Origin: Alphaproteobacteria bacterium
GTDB lineage: Bacteria > Pseudomonadota > Alphaproteobacteria > Rhizobiales > JAJFHR01
Assembly (NCBI GenBank): GCA_024278055.1
Contig: JAJRTY010000025.1
Span: 1 to 64,000, forward strand
Reading direction: 5' to 3'
DNA: 64,000 nt
Part shown: positions 43,902 to 55,552 of the stretch, piece after piece
Layout of the letters: every line of letters begins with the position of its first letter
How positions within the stretch are numbered: the stretch's first letter is position 1
Notes under the pieces: model-generated
The model's database searches: none
The model's input: the letters and a program-made list of their open reading frames with translations, nothing else
What the model was told of the DNA's origin: nothing
Position numbers and translations under genes: made by a program

Positions 43902-44555
43902 ATGAAATTTTTTATTGATACTGCCGTTATAGATGAAATCCGCGAACTCAAGGATACCGGTATGGTTGACGGGGTGACGACCAATCCTTCGCTGATTGCC
44001 AAATCCGGCCGTGATTTCAAGGAAGTCATTGCCGAGATCTGTGAGCTTGTGGACGGCCCGGTGAGCGCCGAAGTTGCCGCTTTAGAGTCTGACAAGATGA
44101 TTGCCGAAGGCCGCACACTTAGCCGTATTGCCAAAAATGTCGCGATTAAAGTGCCGCTGACCTGGGACGGGCTTAAAGCGTGCCGGGTATTGTCCAACGA
44201 AGGCACGATGGTCAATGTGACCTTGTGCTTCAGTGCCAATCAGGCGTTGCTGGCAGCCAAGGCAGGCGCCACTTTTATTTCTCCCTTTATCGGTCGCATT
44301 GATGATCTGGGCTTAACCGGCATGGAACTGATTGAAGACATTCGCATCATTTATGATAATTATGAGGCGCTCAATACTGAAATTCTGGCTGCTTCAATTC
44401 GCTCACCGGTGCATGTTAAAGAAGCAGCACTGGCCGGAGCAGACGTTGCCACCATTCCCGCAGCAGTGCTCAAGGGCCTGGCGCAGCATCCATTAACCGA
44501 CAAGGGACTTGAAGCCTTCATGGCCGATTGGGCAAAGACCGGCCAGACTATTTAA
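43902..44555 (+). CDS. fsa: Transaldolase/fructose-6-phosphate aldolase family protein
   Basis: 217 residues starting [20 protein letters not shown], the short TalC/FSA class of transaldolase. The Schiff-base lysine is in [14 protein letters not shown], and [11 protein letters not shown] and [13 protein letters not shown] are typical. It transfers or cleaves C3 ketol units in the pentose phosphate pathway. In Rhizobiales it commonly sits beside priA and xerC as here. Transaldolase and true FSA activity cannot be told apart by eye. Confidence 0.93.
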   Translation: MKFFIDTAVIDEIRELKDTGMVDGVTTNPSLIAKSGRDFKEVIAEICELVDGPVSAEVAALESDKMIAEGRTLSRIAKNVAIKVPLTWDGLKACRVLSNEGTMVNVTLCFSANQALLAAKAGATFISPFIGRIDDLGLTGMELIEDIRIIYDNYEALNTEILAASIRSPVHVKEAALAGADVATIPAAVLKGLAQHPLTDKGLEAFMADWAKTGQTI

Positions 44556-44568
44556 ATTTTAAGGAAAC

Positions 44569-45537
44569 ATGACAAACACAGCGGCAAGTTTTCTGTATGC
44601 GGGCCCCGATATCTCGGTTGAAGCCCGGGCGTGGCTGCATTATCTGATTACCGAAAAGCGTGTGGCGGACAAAACCGTTGAGGCCTATACCCGCGATATC
44701 GAGCAGTTTTTTGGATTTCTGTTTGAGCATCTGGCCGGTGCCGCAAGTCTGAATGATCTGGCTGAACTAAGCCCGCGCGATTTCAGGGCTTTTCTGGCCA
44801 GCCGGCGAAGGGATGGTGCTTCAAGCCGTACTGTTGCGCGAAACCTTTCCGCCATCCGTTCCCTGTTTCGGTTTTTGGAGAAAAAAGGTACATTGGCCAA
44901 CCCCGGTCTGGCAGCGATCAGAAGCCCGAAAATTGCGCATTCGGTGCCAAAACCGCTCGGTGTTGATGCCGCCAGACGATTGGCATCACCCGACACTCTG
45001 GCTGCGGGGGCGAGTGAACAAAAATGGATACTGGCGCGCGATGCCGCCGTTTTTACTTTGCTGTATGGCTGTGGTTTACGCATATCGGAAGCTCTGGGCC
45101 TGTGTTTACGCGAAGCGCCAGTAAAGCCCGAACACCAGGTTTTGACCATTACCGGCAAGGGCAACAAGATGCGCCAGGTGCCGGTGTTGCCGGTGGCGCG
45201 TGAGGCGATTGCAAAATATCTCGAATTGTGCCCGCATGCACTTGTGCCCGAAGGCCCGTTGTTTGTGGGTCTGCGCGGCAAACGCCTGAGTGCGCGGATA
45301 ATCCAACTGGCAATTGCGCGCCTGCGCGGGGCTTTGGCCCTGCCGCATACCGCCACGCCCCATGCGCTGCTGCACAGCTTTGCCACGCATTTACTGAGTG
45401 CCGGCGGTGATCTGCGCGGCGTGCAGGAATTGCTCGGCCATGCCAGCCTGTCGACCACGCAGATTTATACCGAAGTCGATAGCGAACATCTGCTGAAGCA
45501 ATATAACAAGGCCCATCCGCGCGCCGGGGCAAAATAA
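44569..45537 (+). CDS. xerC: Tyrosine recombinase XerC with Leu at the second catalytic Arg
   Basis: Site-specific recombinase of 322 residues that resolves chromosome dimers at dif with XerD. The SAM-like N-terminal domain (about 18-105) is normal. Catalytic residues: first Arg in CGLRISEAL, Lys in TGKGNKMRQVP, His in PHALLHSF, the later His in LLGHASLSTTQ and Tyr in TQIYTEV. The HxLRH motif reads H-A-L-L-H, so the second Arg (residue 268) is Leu (CTG at 45370-45372). CGG to CTG would be one base. This should abolish cleavage if real. It follows fsa by 13 bases. Confidence 0.92.
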   Translation: MTNTAASFLYAGPDISVEARAWLHYLITEKRVADKTVEAYTRDIEQFFGFLFEHLAGAASLNDLAELSPRDFRAFLASRRRDGASSRTVARNLSAIRSLFRFLEKKGTLANPGLAAIRSPKIAHSVPKPLGVDAARRLASPDTLAAGASEQKWILARDAAVFTLLYGCGLRISEALGLCLREAPVKPEHQVLTITGKGNKMRQVPVLPVAREAIAKYLELCPHALVPEGPLFVGLRGKRLSARIIQLAIARLRGALALPHTATPHALLHSFATHLLSAGGDLRGVQELLGHASLSTTQIYTEVDSEHLLKQYNKAHPRAGAK

Positions 45538-45565
45538 GCTAGAGCTGAATTGAATTACCTGGGAT

Positions 45566-45655
45566 TTTTCGCACCGTCCCGGCCGTGAGCCGGGACCTCT
45601 GACATTCCGCTTGAACGCCAATAGGTCCCGGCTCAAGGCCGGGACGGTGCGAAAA
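45566..45655. repeat. 33-bp inverted repeat with one mismatch, bidirectional terminator
   Basis: Arms 45566-45598 and 45623-45655 pair over 33 bases with one mismatch and a 24-base loop. The outer ends are TTTTC and GAAAA, so either strand gives a GC-rich stem with T-rich end. It lies between convergent xerC and the small secreted-protein gene. The core CCCGGC-gtga-GCCGGG recalls but differs from the REP-like family. Confidence 0.85.
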
Positions 45656-45698
45656 ACGGGTGTTAACCTTGTTTGATTCTACTTTATCCCGAATTGCT

Positions 45699-46154
45699 CT
45701 AGCCACCCTGTCGGACCAGACGCACTTCCACATCAATGTCGCGCCTGCGCTCACTGCGATAGTTTACAATCAATTGTACATCAATCCTGTCGCCCACCAT
45801 CTTTATCCGTAAAAACCGATCTGCGGCAAAAGTGGAAAATGATGCCTGCAGGTCACCTTTGGGGCCGATGCGGGCGCGAACCAGGCCCCAGGCGCAATTG
45901 GCCGGGTAACACTTGGCCCAGGCGCGAACATACCAGCGTGCGCCGGGAACAATCAGGCCATCGTCAGTTTCTTCCTGGGTACACTGGTAGACTATATTGA
46001 GCTTGACCAGATCCTGAATGGCAGCCTCGGAATTAACCCAGGTGCCGGCAAGAGGGGCGTTGAAACAGGCTGTTTGAGCCCCGGCACCAGTCAAAGTGGA
46101 GAGGAGAAATCCTACAAAAACCAGCGCCGTCAGCTTCAATTGATGTCTAGACAT
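45699..46154 (-). CDS. Hypothetical secreted protein
   Basis: 151 residues from the ATG at 46154 (GAGG seven bases upstream). A signal peptide (1 to about 26, ending GAGAQ) leads to a mature domain with TWVNSEAAIQDLVKLNIVYQC and RWYVRAWAKCYPANCAWG. Four cysteines could form two disulfide bonds in the periplasm. Similar short domains occur in Rhizobiales but I know no function. It lies downstream of lpd on the same strand. Confidence 0.8.
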   Translation of the reverse strand: MSRHQLKLTALVFVGFLLSTLTGAGAQTACFNAPLAGTWVNSEAAIQDLVKLNIVYQCTQEETDDGLIVPGARWYVRAWAKCYPANCAWGLVRARIGPKGDLQASFSTFAADRFLRIKMVGDRIDVQLIVNYRSERRRDIDVEVRLVRQGG

Positions 46155-46223
46155 CACTCAACCTCACAAATTCAGGGGTTATTGTAGCAAGACATCCTGA
46201 ATCAGGGGTAAATTCGGGTTTCC

Positions 46224-47630
46224 TCAGCTGTGAATGGCGCGTTTATCCACGGCCATAGCGGCTTCCTTGACGGCCTCCGACAAGGTCGGGTGGGCATGAC
46301 AGGTGCGCGCAAGGTCTTCGGCTGAACCGCCAAATTCCATCAAGACACAAGCCTCATGGATCATCTCGCCAACAGCCGCCCCAATCATGTGGACGCCAAG
46401 AACACGGTCGGTTTTTTTATCTGCCAGAACTTTGATGAAGCCGTCAGTTTTGCGTATGGCCTTGGCGCGACCATTGGCGGTGAAGGCGAATTTTCCGACC
46501 ACATACTCAATGTTGGCTTCTTTGAGTTCTTCTTCGGTTTTACCAACCACGGCAACTTCGGGCATGGTGTAGACGACGCCGGGAATTACGTCATAATTTA
46601 CGTGACCGGCCTGGCCCACCAGCAATTCGGCAACGGCGACACCTTCATCTTCGGCCTTATGCGCCAGCATGGGGCCGGCGATTACGTCACCAATGGCGTA
46701 GATGCCATCAACCGAGGTTTTGAAATGTGCGTCCGTCTTGATGCGACCGCGCTGGTCGAGCTCGACACCGGCCTGCTCAAGCCCCAGGCCGGAAGTGTAC
46801 GGCACCCGCCCGATGGCCACCAGCATAACATCGGTTTCAATTATCGCAGCTTCGCCGCCTGTGGCAGGCTCCACTGTGACCTTCAGGCCTTCATCGGTCT
46901 TTTCAACACCGGTTACCTTGGTGGAAAGTCTTAAGGTCATCTTCTGTTTTTTCATGGTGCGGGCAAAGGTCTTGGCTATTTCGCCATCCATGCCCGGCAA
47001 AATTCTGTCGAGGAATTCAACCACGGTGACCTGCGATCCCAACCGGCGCCACACAGATCCCAGTTCCAGCCCGATGACACCGGCGCCCACCACCAGCAGG
47101 TGCTCAGGCACAGTGTCAAGTTCGAGTGCGCCAGTTGACGAGACGATCTGTTTTTCGTCGATATCAATGCCTGGCAGCTGAGCCACGTCAGATCCGGTGG
47201 CAATGACGATGTTTTTAGTTTCCAGGATTTCGCTGCCACCGGCATTGAGCGCGATTTCAACTTTGCCGGGAGCAACAATCCTGGCGAGCCCATGAAAAGC
47301 CGTAATCTTGTTTTTCTTCAACAGGTATTCAACACCGGCAACATTGGTATCAATAACGTTCTGTTTGTGGCCCATCATGGCGGGCAGGTCGAGTTCGGGG
47401 TCGGATACCTTGATACCCATGGCAGCAAATCCATGACCGGCTTCTTCAAACAGTTCTGAAGAATGCAGGATGGCCTTCGATGGAATGCAACCAACATTGA
47501 GGCAGGTGCCGCCATGGGTTTGGCGTTTTTCTACCACGGCCACCTTCAGCCCCAGCTGGCTTGCGCGTATGGCACATACATAGCCGCCGGGCCCTGTACC
47601 AATGACGATAAGATCGAATGCCTCAGCCAT
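46224..47630 (-). CDS. lpd: Dihydrolipoyl dehydrogenase (E3)
   Basis: FAD enzyme of 468 residues that reoxidises dihydrolipoamide of the 2-oxoglutarate dehydrogenase complex. The FAD motif is VIGTGPGGYVCAIRASQ, the redox pair is GGTCLNVGCIPSKA, the NAD motif is VVGAGVIGLELGSVW and the C-terminal base is in HAHPTLSEA. Last gene of the mdh-suc-lpd group, 21 bases after sucB. Confidence 0.96.
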   Translation of the reverse strand: MAEAFDLIVIGTGPGGYVCAIRASQLGLKVAVVEKRQTHGGTCLNVGCIPSKAILHSSELFEEAGHGFAAMGIKVSDPELDLPAMMGHKQNVIDTNVAGVEYLLKKNKITAFHGLARIVAPGKVEIALNAGGSEILETKNIVIATGSDVAQLPGIDIDEKQIVSSTGALELDTVPEHLLVVGAGVIGLELGSVWRRLGSQVTVVEFLDRILPGMDGEIAKTFARTMKKQKMTLRLSTKVTGVEKTDEGLKVTVEPATGGEAAIIETDVMLVAIGRVPYTSGLGLEQAGVELDQRGRIKTDAHFKTSVDGIYAIGDVIAGPMLAHKAEDEGVAVAELLVGQAGHVNYDVIPGVVYTMPEVAVVGKTEEELKEANIEYVVGKFAFTANGRAKAIRKTDGFIKVLADKKTDRVLGVHMIGAAVGEMIHEACVLMEFGGSAEDLARTCHAHPTLSEAVKEAAMAVDKRAIHS

Positions 47631-47651
47631 GGTTGCTCCTTGTTTGATTTT

Positions 47652-48902
47652 CTATAGATCGAGGACCAGACGCTGGGGGTCTTCAAGCTGCTCCTTGACC
47701 CGCACCAGGAAGGTGACAGCTTCCTTGCCATCGACAATTCTGTGGTCGTAAGAAAGAGCCAGATACATCATCGGTCTGATTTTTATTTCACCGTCCACAG
47801 CCATGGGGCGCTGCTGGATTTTGTGCATGCCCAAAATGCCTGACTGCGGTGCATTGAGGATGGGTGTCGACATTAAAGAGCCATAGACACCGCCATTGGA
47901 AATGGTAAAGGTGCCGCCCTGCATGTCTTCAATGCCAAGCTTGCCATCGCGCGCACGCGCGCCAACAACATTGATGGCTTTTTCTATACCGGCGAGGCTC
48001 AAATCATCGGCATCACGTATAACCGGCACCACCAGGCCTTTGTCGGTACCGACGGCAACGCCCATGTGATAATAGTTTTTGTAAACAAGATCGGTGCCGT
48101 CAATCTCGGCATTAACCGCGGGCACGTCTTTTAGAGCACCGATACAGGCTTTGACAAAAAAGCTCATAAAGCCGAGCTTGACGCCATGCTTTTTCTCAAA
48201 CAGCTCTTTGTATTGCTTGCGCACAGCCATGATGGCGGTCATGTCAACCTCGTTGAAGGTGGTCAGCATGGCGGCGGTGTTCTGGGCATCTTTCAGGCGC
48301 TTGGCGATCGTTTGGCGCAGACGTGTCATACGCACGCGCTCTTCACGCGGATCATCTTCTGCACCGACCGGGGTTTTGGCTTGTGGTGCGGGTGCGGATG
48401 CGGGTGCCGCAGCTGGAGCGGGTGCCGAAACCGAAGCTGATACTGGAGTTGGGCTGGCACTAACGCTGTCCATTACCGCCAGTATATCGCCTTTGGTCAG
48501 GCGGCCATCCTTGCCGGAACCTGCAACACTGTCGGGATCGATATTATTTTCAGCAACCAGCTTGTTGACCGCAGGAGAAAGCAGAGGAGCGCTAACGGCA
48601 ATTGGTGCTTCAACCGCAGCCGGCTCCGGTGCGGACGCTGCTATTGGTGCCGGGGCTACACCGGATCCTTCGCCAATGGCTCCCAGCAAGGCACCGACTT
48701 CGACGGTTTCACCATCTTTGACCAGAATTTCTGATAATACCCCGGCGGCAGGTGCGGGCACTTCAATAGTTACTTTATCGGTTTCAAGTTCCACCAGCGG
48801 CTCATCAACCGCTACTGCATCTCCAGCTTTTTTGAACCACTGGGCGATGGTGGCTTCGGTTACACTTTCACCTAATGTTGGAACCCGTATTTCTGTCGTC
48901 AT
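47652..48902 (-). CDS. sucB: Dihydrolipoyllysine succinyltransferase (E2 of 2-oxoglutarate dehydrogenase)
   Basis: 416 residues: lipoyl domain (1-75, lipoyl-Lys in [11 protein letters not shown]), an Ala/Pro-rich linker, E3-binding domain (about 110-145, [20 protein letters not shown]), a second Ala/Pro linker and the catalytic core from about 190. The active-site His and Asp are in [13 protein letters not shown]. It carries succinyl groups from SucA to CoA. Starts five bases after sucA. Confidence 0.96.
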   Translation of the reverse strand: MTTEIRVPTLGESVTEATIAQWFKKAGDAVAVDEPLVELETDKVTIEVPAPAAGVLSEILVKDGETVEVGALLGAIGEGSGVAPAPIAASAPEPAAVEAPIAVSAPLLSPAVNKLVAENNIDPDSVAGSGKDGRLTKGDILAVMDSVSASPTPVSASVSAPAPAAAPASAPAPQAKTPVGAEDDPREERVRMTRLRQTIAKRLKDAQNTAAMLTTFNEVDMTAIMAVRKQYKELFEKKHGVKLGFMSFFVKACIGALKDVPAVNAEIDGTDLVYKNYYHMGVAVGTDKGLVVPVIRDADDLSLAGIEKAINVVGARARDGKLGIEDMQGGTFTISNGGVYGSLMSTPILNAPQSGILGMHKIQQRPMAVDGEIKIRPMMYLALSYDHRIVDGKEAVTFLVRVKEQLEDPQRLVLDL

Positions 48903-48907
48903 AACCC

Positions 48908-51859
48908 CTAGTCTCCTAATGCGTCGTCTAAAAACGCCTGCAATTGTACTAAATGTCTTTTCATCTGTCCTGTAGCGGTCGCAGCTGTCGCCGGGCGCCC
49001 GGAATAACGGGGCCGTTTATGTTTGGCATCTATCTCATTGAGCACCCATTCCAGATTGGGCTCCATGAACGACCAGCCACCCATATTTTTCGGCTCTTCC
49101 TGACACCAGACAATTTCAGCTTGTGGAAATCTGCCCATCTCGTTGATCAGCGCTTTTTTGGGGAAGGGATAAAGCTGTTCGACACGCATAAGATAGATAT
49201 CATCGCGACCGCGTTTTTCGCGCTCATCATAGAGATCAAAATAAACCTTGCCCGAACATAAGACCAGGCGTCTGATCTTGTCGTCGTCAACCAGCCTGAT
49301 CTTCTGGTCTGGCAGAATTTGTGCATCATCCCACAATACGCGATGAAAACTTGCATCAGGCCCGAACTCGTCAATTGTTGAAATGACGCGCTTGTGACGC
49401 AACAAAGATTTCGGTGTCATCAATATCAGTGGTTTACGAAATTCGCGCTTCATCTGGCGGCGCAGAATATGGAAATAATTCATCGGTGTGGTGCAATTGG
49501 CGACCTGCCAGTTATCTTCGGCGCTTTGTTGCAGAAAGCGCTCGAGCCGGGCAGACGAATGTTCCGGCCCCTGGCCTTCATAACCATGAGGCAGCAGGCA
49601 CACCAGACCGGACATGCGCAGCCATTTGCGTTCACCGCTGGAGAGGAACTGATCGAATACCACCTGGGCGCCATTGGCAAAATCACCAAATTGTCCCTCC
49701 CACAGGGTCAACACATTGGGCTCTGCCAGGGAGTAGCCATATTCAAATCCCAAAACCGCTTCTTCCGACAGCATCGAATTGATGACCTCGTAGCGGCCCT
49801 GGTTTTCCGAAATATTCTGCAATGGCGTGTAGCGCGCTTCGGTAATCTGATCGGTGAGGACCGAATGACGCTGGGAAAATGTGCCACGTTCACAATCCTG
49901 CCCCGAAAGCCGGACCGGGTAGCCCTCGTTGACCAATGTGCCAAAAGCCAGAGCTTCGGCCATGGCCCAGTCTATGCCGATACCCTCATCAATCATTTTG
50001 CGCCGGTTGGCAAAAATGCGGGAAATCGTTCTGTGCGCATTGAAGTCTTCCGGGATCTCGGAAATCCTGTGGCCGACTTTTTTCAACACATCCAGATTAA
50101 CGCCGGTTATACCGCGTCTGGCATCATCATCATCAGGCAGGCCAAGGCCGGTCCATTTGCCATCAAGCCAGTCGGCCTTGTTGGGTTTATAGCTTTCGCT
50201 TGTTGCAAAGGCCTCCTCAAGAAGCGCCCGGAACTCGGCCTTCATGCCGGCAATTTCCTCAACCGTCACCACGCCTTCTTTGATCAGGCGTTCGGAATAA
50301 ATTGTCAGGGTGGTCGGATGCTTGCGAATGGCCTTGTACATCAATGGCTGGGTAAATGAGGGCTCATCACCTTCATTATGGCCAAAGCGGCGATAACAGA
50401 ACATGTCAATGACAACGGGTTTGTGGAACTTCTGCCGATATTCCGTGGCTATTTTCGATACATAGACCACAGCTTCGGGATCATCACCATTAACATGGAA
50501 AATCGGTGCTTCGATCATCTTGGCTGTATCAGAAGTATAAGGTGAGGAGCGTGAATGATGCGGGGCGGTGGTAAAGCCGATCTGATTATTGACAATGAAA
50601 TGAATGCTGCCGCCGGTGCGGTGACCGGTCAGCCCGGACAGACCGAAACATTCGGCGATAACACCCTGCCCGGCAAAGGCAGCATCCCCATGCAACAACA
50701 AGGGTAATACCTGGACGCGCTCTTTGTCTTTCAACTGGTCCTGCTTGGCCCGGACTTTGCCCAAAACCACAGGTGCTACAATTTCCAGATGAGAAGGATT
50801 GGCGGTCAAAGACAAATGAACATTATTGCCATCAAATTCACGATCAGACGACGTACCCAGATGGTATTTGACGTCGCCGGAGCCTTCGACATCGTCAGGA
50901 TTGGAAGCGCCGCCCAAAAACTCATGGAACAAAGCGGAATACGGTTTGCCCATGACGTTTACCAGCACATTAAGCCGGCCACGATGGGGCATGCCCAGGA
51001 TTATGTCGCGCACGCCAAGTTGACCACCGCGTTTTATAATCTGTTCCAGCGCCGGCACCATGGCCTCGCCGCCATCAAGACCAAAACGCTTGGTTCCGGT
51101 ATATTTTACATCGAGAAATTTCTCCATGCCTTCGGTTTCAACCAGCTTGCGCAAAATGGCTTTTTTGCCTTGCGGCGTGAAGGTGATTTCCTTGTCCGGC
51201 CCTTCAATTCTTTCCTGCAGCCATCGCTTGGCAGCGGGGTCTGATATGTGCAGAAATTCAATACCGATGGTGGAGCAATAAGTGCGGCGCAAAACCCGCA
51301 GAATTTCACGCACTGTTGCGGTTTCCATGCCAAGGACATTATCAATGAAAATGGGACGATCCATATCAGCTTCGGTAAACCCGAATGCTTCGGGTTTCAG
51401 TTCCGGGCTTGGACCCTTGTCATCGAGTTTCAACGGATCAAGATCGGCATCAAGGTGTCCGCGTATGCGATACGCCCGGATCATCATAATGGCGCGAATA
51501 CTGTCAATGGTTGCCGCACGCAACTCATCTTCCGAGCGGCGACCGGTGGCACTTTCAGTTCTTTTTTCGATTTTTTGTTTTAAGTCAGCTTCAAGGGCGG
51601 ACCAGTCGCTGTCCAGCGCACTGACCAGTTCACCATTTTCCTGTACCGGCCAGTCCGACCGCTGCCAACTGGGACCATCAGCGCTTTTAACCACTTGCGC
51701 CTTATCATCTTTCAGATTTGAGAAAAACTCCTGCCACTCTTGATCTACCGATGCCGGATCACGTTCATATTGAGCATATAATTGTTCAATAAAGGTGGCG
51801 TTGCCACCAAATAGAAATGACGTTTTGGCAAAATCGTCATTTGCCGAGCTTCTTGACAT
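48908..51859 (-). CDS. sucA: 2-oxoglutarate dehydrogenase E1 component
   Basis: Thiamine-dependent decarboxylase of 983 residues. [19 protein letters not shown] at the N terminus binds the complex; [37 protein letters not shown] and [16 protein letters not shown] are core active-site parts. I start at ATG 51859 ([10 protein letters not shown]); the frame stays open to 51970 with no family match. Order sucA-sucB-lpd is typical of rhizobia. Confidence 0.96.
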   Translation of the reverse strand: MSRSSANDDFAKTSFLFGGNATFIEQLYAQYERDPASVDQEWQEFFSNLKDDKAQVVKSADGPSWQRSDWPVQENGELVSALDSDWSALEADLKQKIEKRTESATGRRSEDELRAATIDSIRAIMMIRAYRIRGHLDADLDPLKLDDKGPSPELKPEAFGFTEADMDRPIFIDNVLGMETATVREILRVLRRTYCSTIGIEFLHISDPAAKRWLQERIEGPDKEITFTPQGKKAILRKLVETEGMEKFLDVKYTGTKRFGLDGGEAMVPALEQIIKRGGQLGVRDIILGMPHRGRLNVLVNVMGKPYSALFHEFLGGASNPDDVEGSGDVKYHLGTSSDREFDGNNVHLSLTANPSHLEIVAPVVLGKVRAKQDQLKDKERVQVLPLLLHGDAAFAGQGVIAECFGLSGLTGHRTGGSIHFIVNNQIGFTTAPHHSRSSPYTSDTAKMIEAPIFHVNGDDPEAVVYVSKIATEYRQKFHKPVVIDMFCYRRFGHNEGDEPSFTQPLMYKAIRKHPTTLTIYSERLIKEGVVTVEEIAGMKAEFRALLEEAFATSESYKPNKADWLDGKWTGLGLPDDDDARRGITGVNLDVLKKVGHRISEIPEDFNAHRTISRIFANRRKMIDEGIGIDWAMAEALAFGTLVNEGYPVRLSGQDCERGTFSQRHSVLTDQITEARYTPLQNISENQGRYEVINSMLSEEAVLGFEYGYSLAEPNVLTLWEGQFGDFANGAQVVFDQFLSSGERKWLRMSGLVCLLPHGYEGQGPEHSSARLERFLQQSAEDNWQVANCTTPMNYFHILRRQMKREFRKPLILMTPKSLLRHKRVISTIDEFGPDASFHRVLWDDAQILPDQKIRLVDDDKIRRLVLCSGKVYFDLYDEREKRGRDDIYLMRVEQLYPFPKKALINEMGRFPQAEIVWCQEEPKNMGGWSFMEPNLEWVLNEIDAKHKRPRYSGRPATAATATGQMKRHLVQLQAFLDDALGD

Positions 51860-51989
51860 ACTTATTACCGGCCACAGGCCGCCTTCCTTGTCCGCCGCTT
51901 TAAGGAAATGGCACCTTCTCAGTTTCTTGTTTGAATAGCAACGAGAATCAATAATTCTTCGCAAAGTCAACAGTGGTGTTTCGGGTAAT

Positions 51990-52865
51990 CTATCCTTTCA
52001 GCACTTCAACAAGTGTTGTGCCCAGTGCTGCCGGGCTTTCAGCTACTGCAATACCGGCCTGACGCAAGGCTTCAATCTTGTCTTCGGCACCCCCTTTGCC
52101 ACCCGATACAATAGCGCCGGCATGGCCCATGGTTCTTCCCGGAGGCGCTGTAAGACCGGCAATAAAGCCTACTACCGGTTTTTTGACTTTTGAGCGGGCG
52201 AGAAATTCGGCTGCTTCTTCTTCTGCGGAGCCGCCAATTTCACCAATCATGATAATCGATTCTGTCGCATCATCGCCCAAAAACATATCCAGACAATCAA
52301 TAAAGCTGGTGCCATTTACCGGGTCACCACCAATGCCGATACACGTGGTTTGACCAAGATCAGCCGCTGTGGTCTGGGCCACGGCTTCATAGGTCAGCGT
52401 GCCTGAACGCGAGACAATGCCGACGCTGCCGGGACGATGAATGTGACCGGGCATAATACCAATTTTACATTGTCCCGGGGTGATGACGCCGGGACAATTA
52501 GGCCCGACGAGGCGGGTATTTGATCCCTGAAGCGCGCGTTTGACCTTGACCATGTCAATAACGGGAACACCTTCGGTTATGCAGACAACCAGCTCAATTT
52601 CAGCCGCGATGGCTTCGAGAATGGCATCGGCTGCAAATGGCGGCGGCACATAAATAACACTTGCCGTGGCTCCGGTCTGATCAACCGCATCACGCACAGT
52701 GTCGAATACCGGCAGATCAAGATGGCTCGAGCCACCTTTTCCCGGTGTTACCCCACCAACCATTCTGGTGCCGTAGGCAATCGCCTGTTCGGAATGAAAT
52801 GTGCCCTGACTGCCGGTGATACCCTGACAGATTACTTTGGTATTTTGATCAACTAGAACAGCCAT
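51990..52865 (-). CDS. sucD: Succinyl-CoA synthetase alpha subunit
   Basis: 291 residues with the CoA-binding [29 protein letters not shown] and the phosphorylated His in [12 protein letters not shown]. It makes GTP or ATP from succinyl-CoA with SucC. It overlaps the sucC stop by one base (TAATG). 130 bases separate it from sucA. Confidence 0.97.
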   Translation of the reverse strand: MAVLVDQNTKVICQGITGSQGTFHSEQAIAYGTRMVGGVTPGKGGSSHLDLPVFDTVRDAVDQTGATASVIYVPPPFAADAILEAIAAEIELVVCITEGVPVIDMVKVKRALQGSNTRLVGPNCPGVITPGQCKIGIMPGHIHRPGSVGIVSRSGTLTYEAVAQTTAADLGQTTCIGIGGDPVNGTSFIDCLDMFLGDDATESIIMIGEIGGSAEEEAAEFLARSKVKKPVVGFIAGLTAPPGRTMGHAGAIVSGGKGGAEDKIEALRQAGIAVAESPAALGTTLVEVLKG

Positions 52866-54034
52866 TAGTTTGCCCCTTTCACAGCAGCAACAATCTTCTG
52901 TGCGGCATCAGCGAGATTATCCGCCGCTATTATCGGCAGACCCGATGTGTTCATGATTTCCTTGCCAAGCTCGACATTGGTGCCTTCCAGCCTGACCACC
53001 AGAGGCACATTGAGGTTAAGTTCGCGTGCAGCGGCAACCACGCCCTCGGCGATAACATCACAGCGCATGATACCGCCAAAAATATTGACTAAAATGCCTT
53101 CGACCTTGTCATCGGACAGAATGATCTTGAAGGCTTCGGTGACTTTTTCCTTGGTCGCGCCGCCACCGACATCGAGGAAGTTGGCGGGCGATGAGCCGTA
53201 AAGCTTGATAATATCCATAGTCGCCATGGCTAGGCCCGCGCCATTGACCATACAGCCGATAGAGCCATCGAGACTGATATAGTTGAGGTCAAATTTTGAC
53301 GCCTGAACCTCTTTTTCGTCTTCTTCTTCTATATCACGCAATCCAGCAATATCCGCGTGACGGAAAAGCGCATTGGAATCAAAACCCATTTTAGCATCGA
53401 GGCAAATCAGATTTCCCTCACCGGTCACCACCAGGGGATTGACTTCGAGGAGGGAGGCGTCTTTTTCAATGAAGCATTTGTAGATTTTGCCGATCAGCTT
53501 AACGCATTGTTTGACCTGATCACCTTTGAGGCCCAATCCGTAGGCAATCCAGCGGCCGTGAAAGCCGCTGATGCCGCTGGCCGGATCAATGGTAAGGGTG
53601 TGAATTTTTTCCGGCGTGGCTTCAGCCACTTCTTCAATGTTCATACCACCTTCGGTGGAAACCACAAAGGCCACGCGCGAGGTGCCGCGATCAACCAGGA
53701 CGGAGAGGTACAGCTCTTTTTCTATCGTCGAGCCGTCTTCTATGTAAAGACGGTTGACGCGCTTGCCTTGTGCGCTGGTTTGAGGGGTGATCAGTTGCAT
53801 GCCAAGGATGGCTTCAGCAGCGGCGCGCACTTCGTCTATCGATTTCACCACCTTGACGCCGCCACCCTTGCCGCGTCCACCGGCATGAATTTGAGCCTTA
53901 ACCACCCAGATAGGTCCGCCGAGTTGTTCGGCAGCCTTCACCGCCTCATCGACACTAAATACTGCAATGCCTTTGGGCACCGGTATGCCAAATTCACCCA
54001 ATACAGCTTTGGCCTGATATTCATGAATGTTCAT
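52865..54034 (-). CDS. sucC: Succinyl-CoA synthetase beta subunit
   Basis: 389 residues starting [23 protein letters not shown]-grasp features ([51 protein letters not shown]) are intact. An open extension to 54220 covers the 35-bp inverted repeat and has no homology, so I use the ATG at 54034. Confidence 0.97.
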   Translation of the reverse strand: MNIHEYQAKAVLGEFGIPVPKGIAVFSVDEAVKAAEQLGGPIWVVKAQIHAGGRGKGGGVKVVKSIDEVRAAAEAILGMQLITPQTSAQGKRVNRLYIEDGSTIEKELYLSVLVDRGTSRVAFVVSTEGGMNIEEVAEATPEKIHTLTIDPASGISGFHGRWIAYGLGLKGDQVKQCVKLIGKIYKCFIEKDASLLEVNPLVVTGEGNLICLDAKMGFDSNALFRHADIAGLRDIEEEDEKEVQASKFDLNYISLDGSIGCMVNGAGLAMATMDIIKLYGSSPANFLDVGGGATKEKVTEAFKIILSDDKVEGILVNIFGGIMRCDVIAEGVVAAARELNLNVPLVVRLEGTNVELGKEIMNTSGLPIIAADNLADAAQKIVAAVKGAN

Positions 54035-54130
54035 TGGTACTTTCCATTTCGATGCTGAACAACTGGCGTTAAGAGTTGCGTCTATATTACCAAGTGATTC
54101 TTCGCAATGTTTGAAGAGGATTTTCGTGGA

Positions 54131-54216
54131 CTTCCGGGCCAGCCCGCTCCCCCGCCCAACCACCCCCAGGGTATCCTTATCGGGTGGTTGGGCGGGGGAG
54201 AGGGCTGGCCCGGAAG
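54131..54216. repeat. 35-bp inverted repeat with one mismatch between mdh and sucC
   Basis: Arms 54131-54165 and 54182-54216 pair over 35 bases with one mismatch and a 16-base loop, very GC-rich. It lies 22 bases after the mdh stop and about 97 bases before the sucC start, on a shared strand. It could terminate or attenuate, or protect the mdh message. The sequence is unrelated to the REP-like family at 6178. Confidence 0.85.
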
Positions 54217-54238
54217 CCAAGACAACAGAGAAAACCCG

Positions 54239-55552
<1,314 letters not shown>

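Noticed and set aside
48094-48975. Long plus-strand ORF opposite sucB (293 codons), and similar ones at 49394-50359, 53357-54058 and 30465-31352
   Set aside because: They lie antisense to sucB, sucA, sucC and proA, whose sequences are conserved throughout; the antisense frames are open by codon bias and lack sensible start sites or domains.
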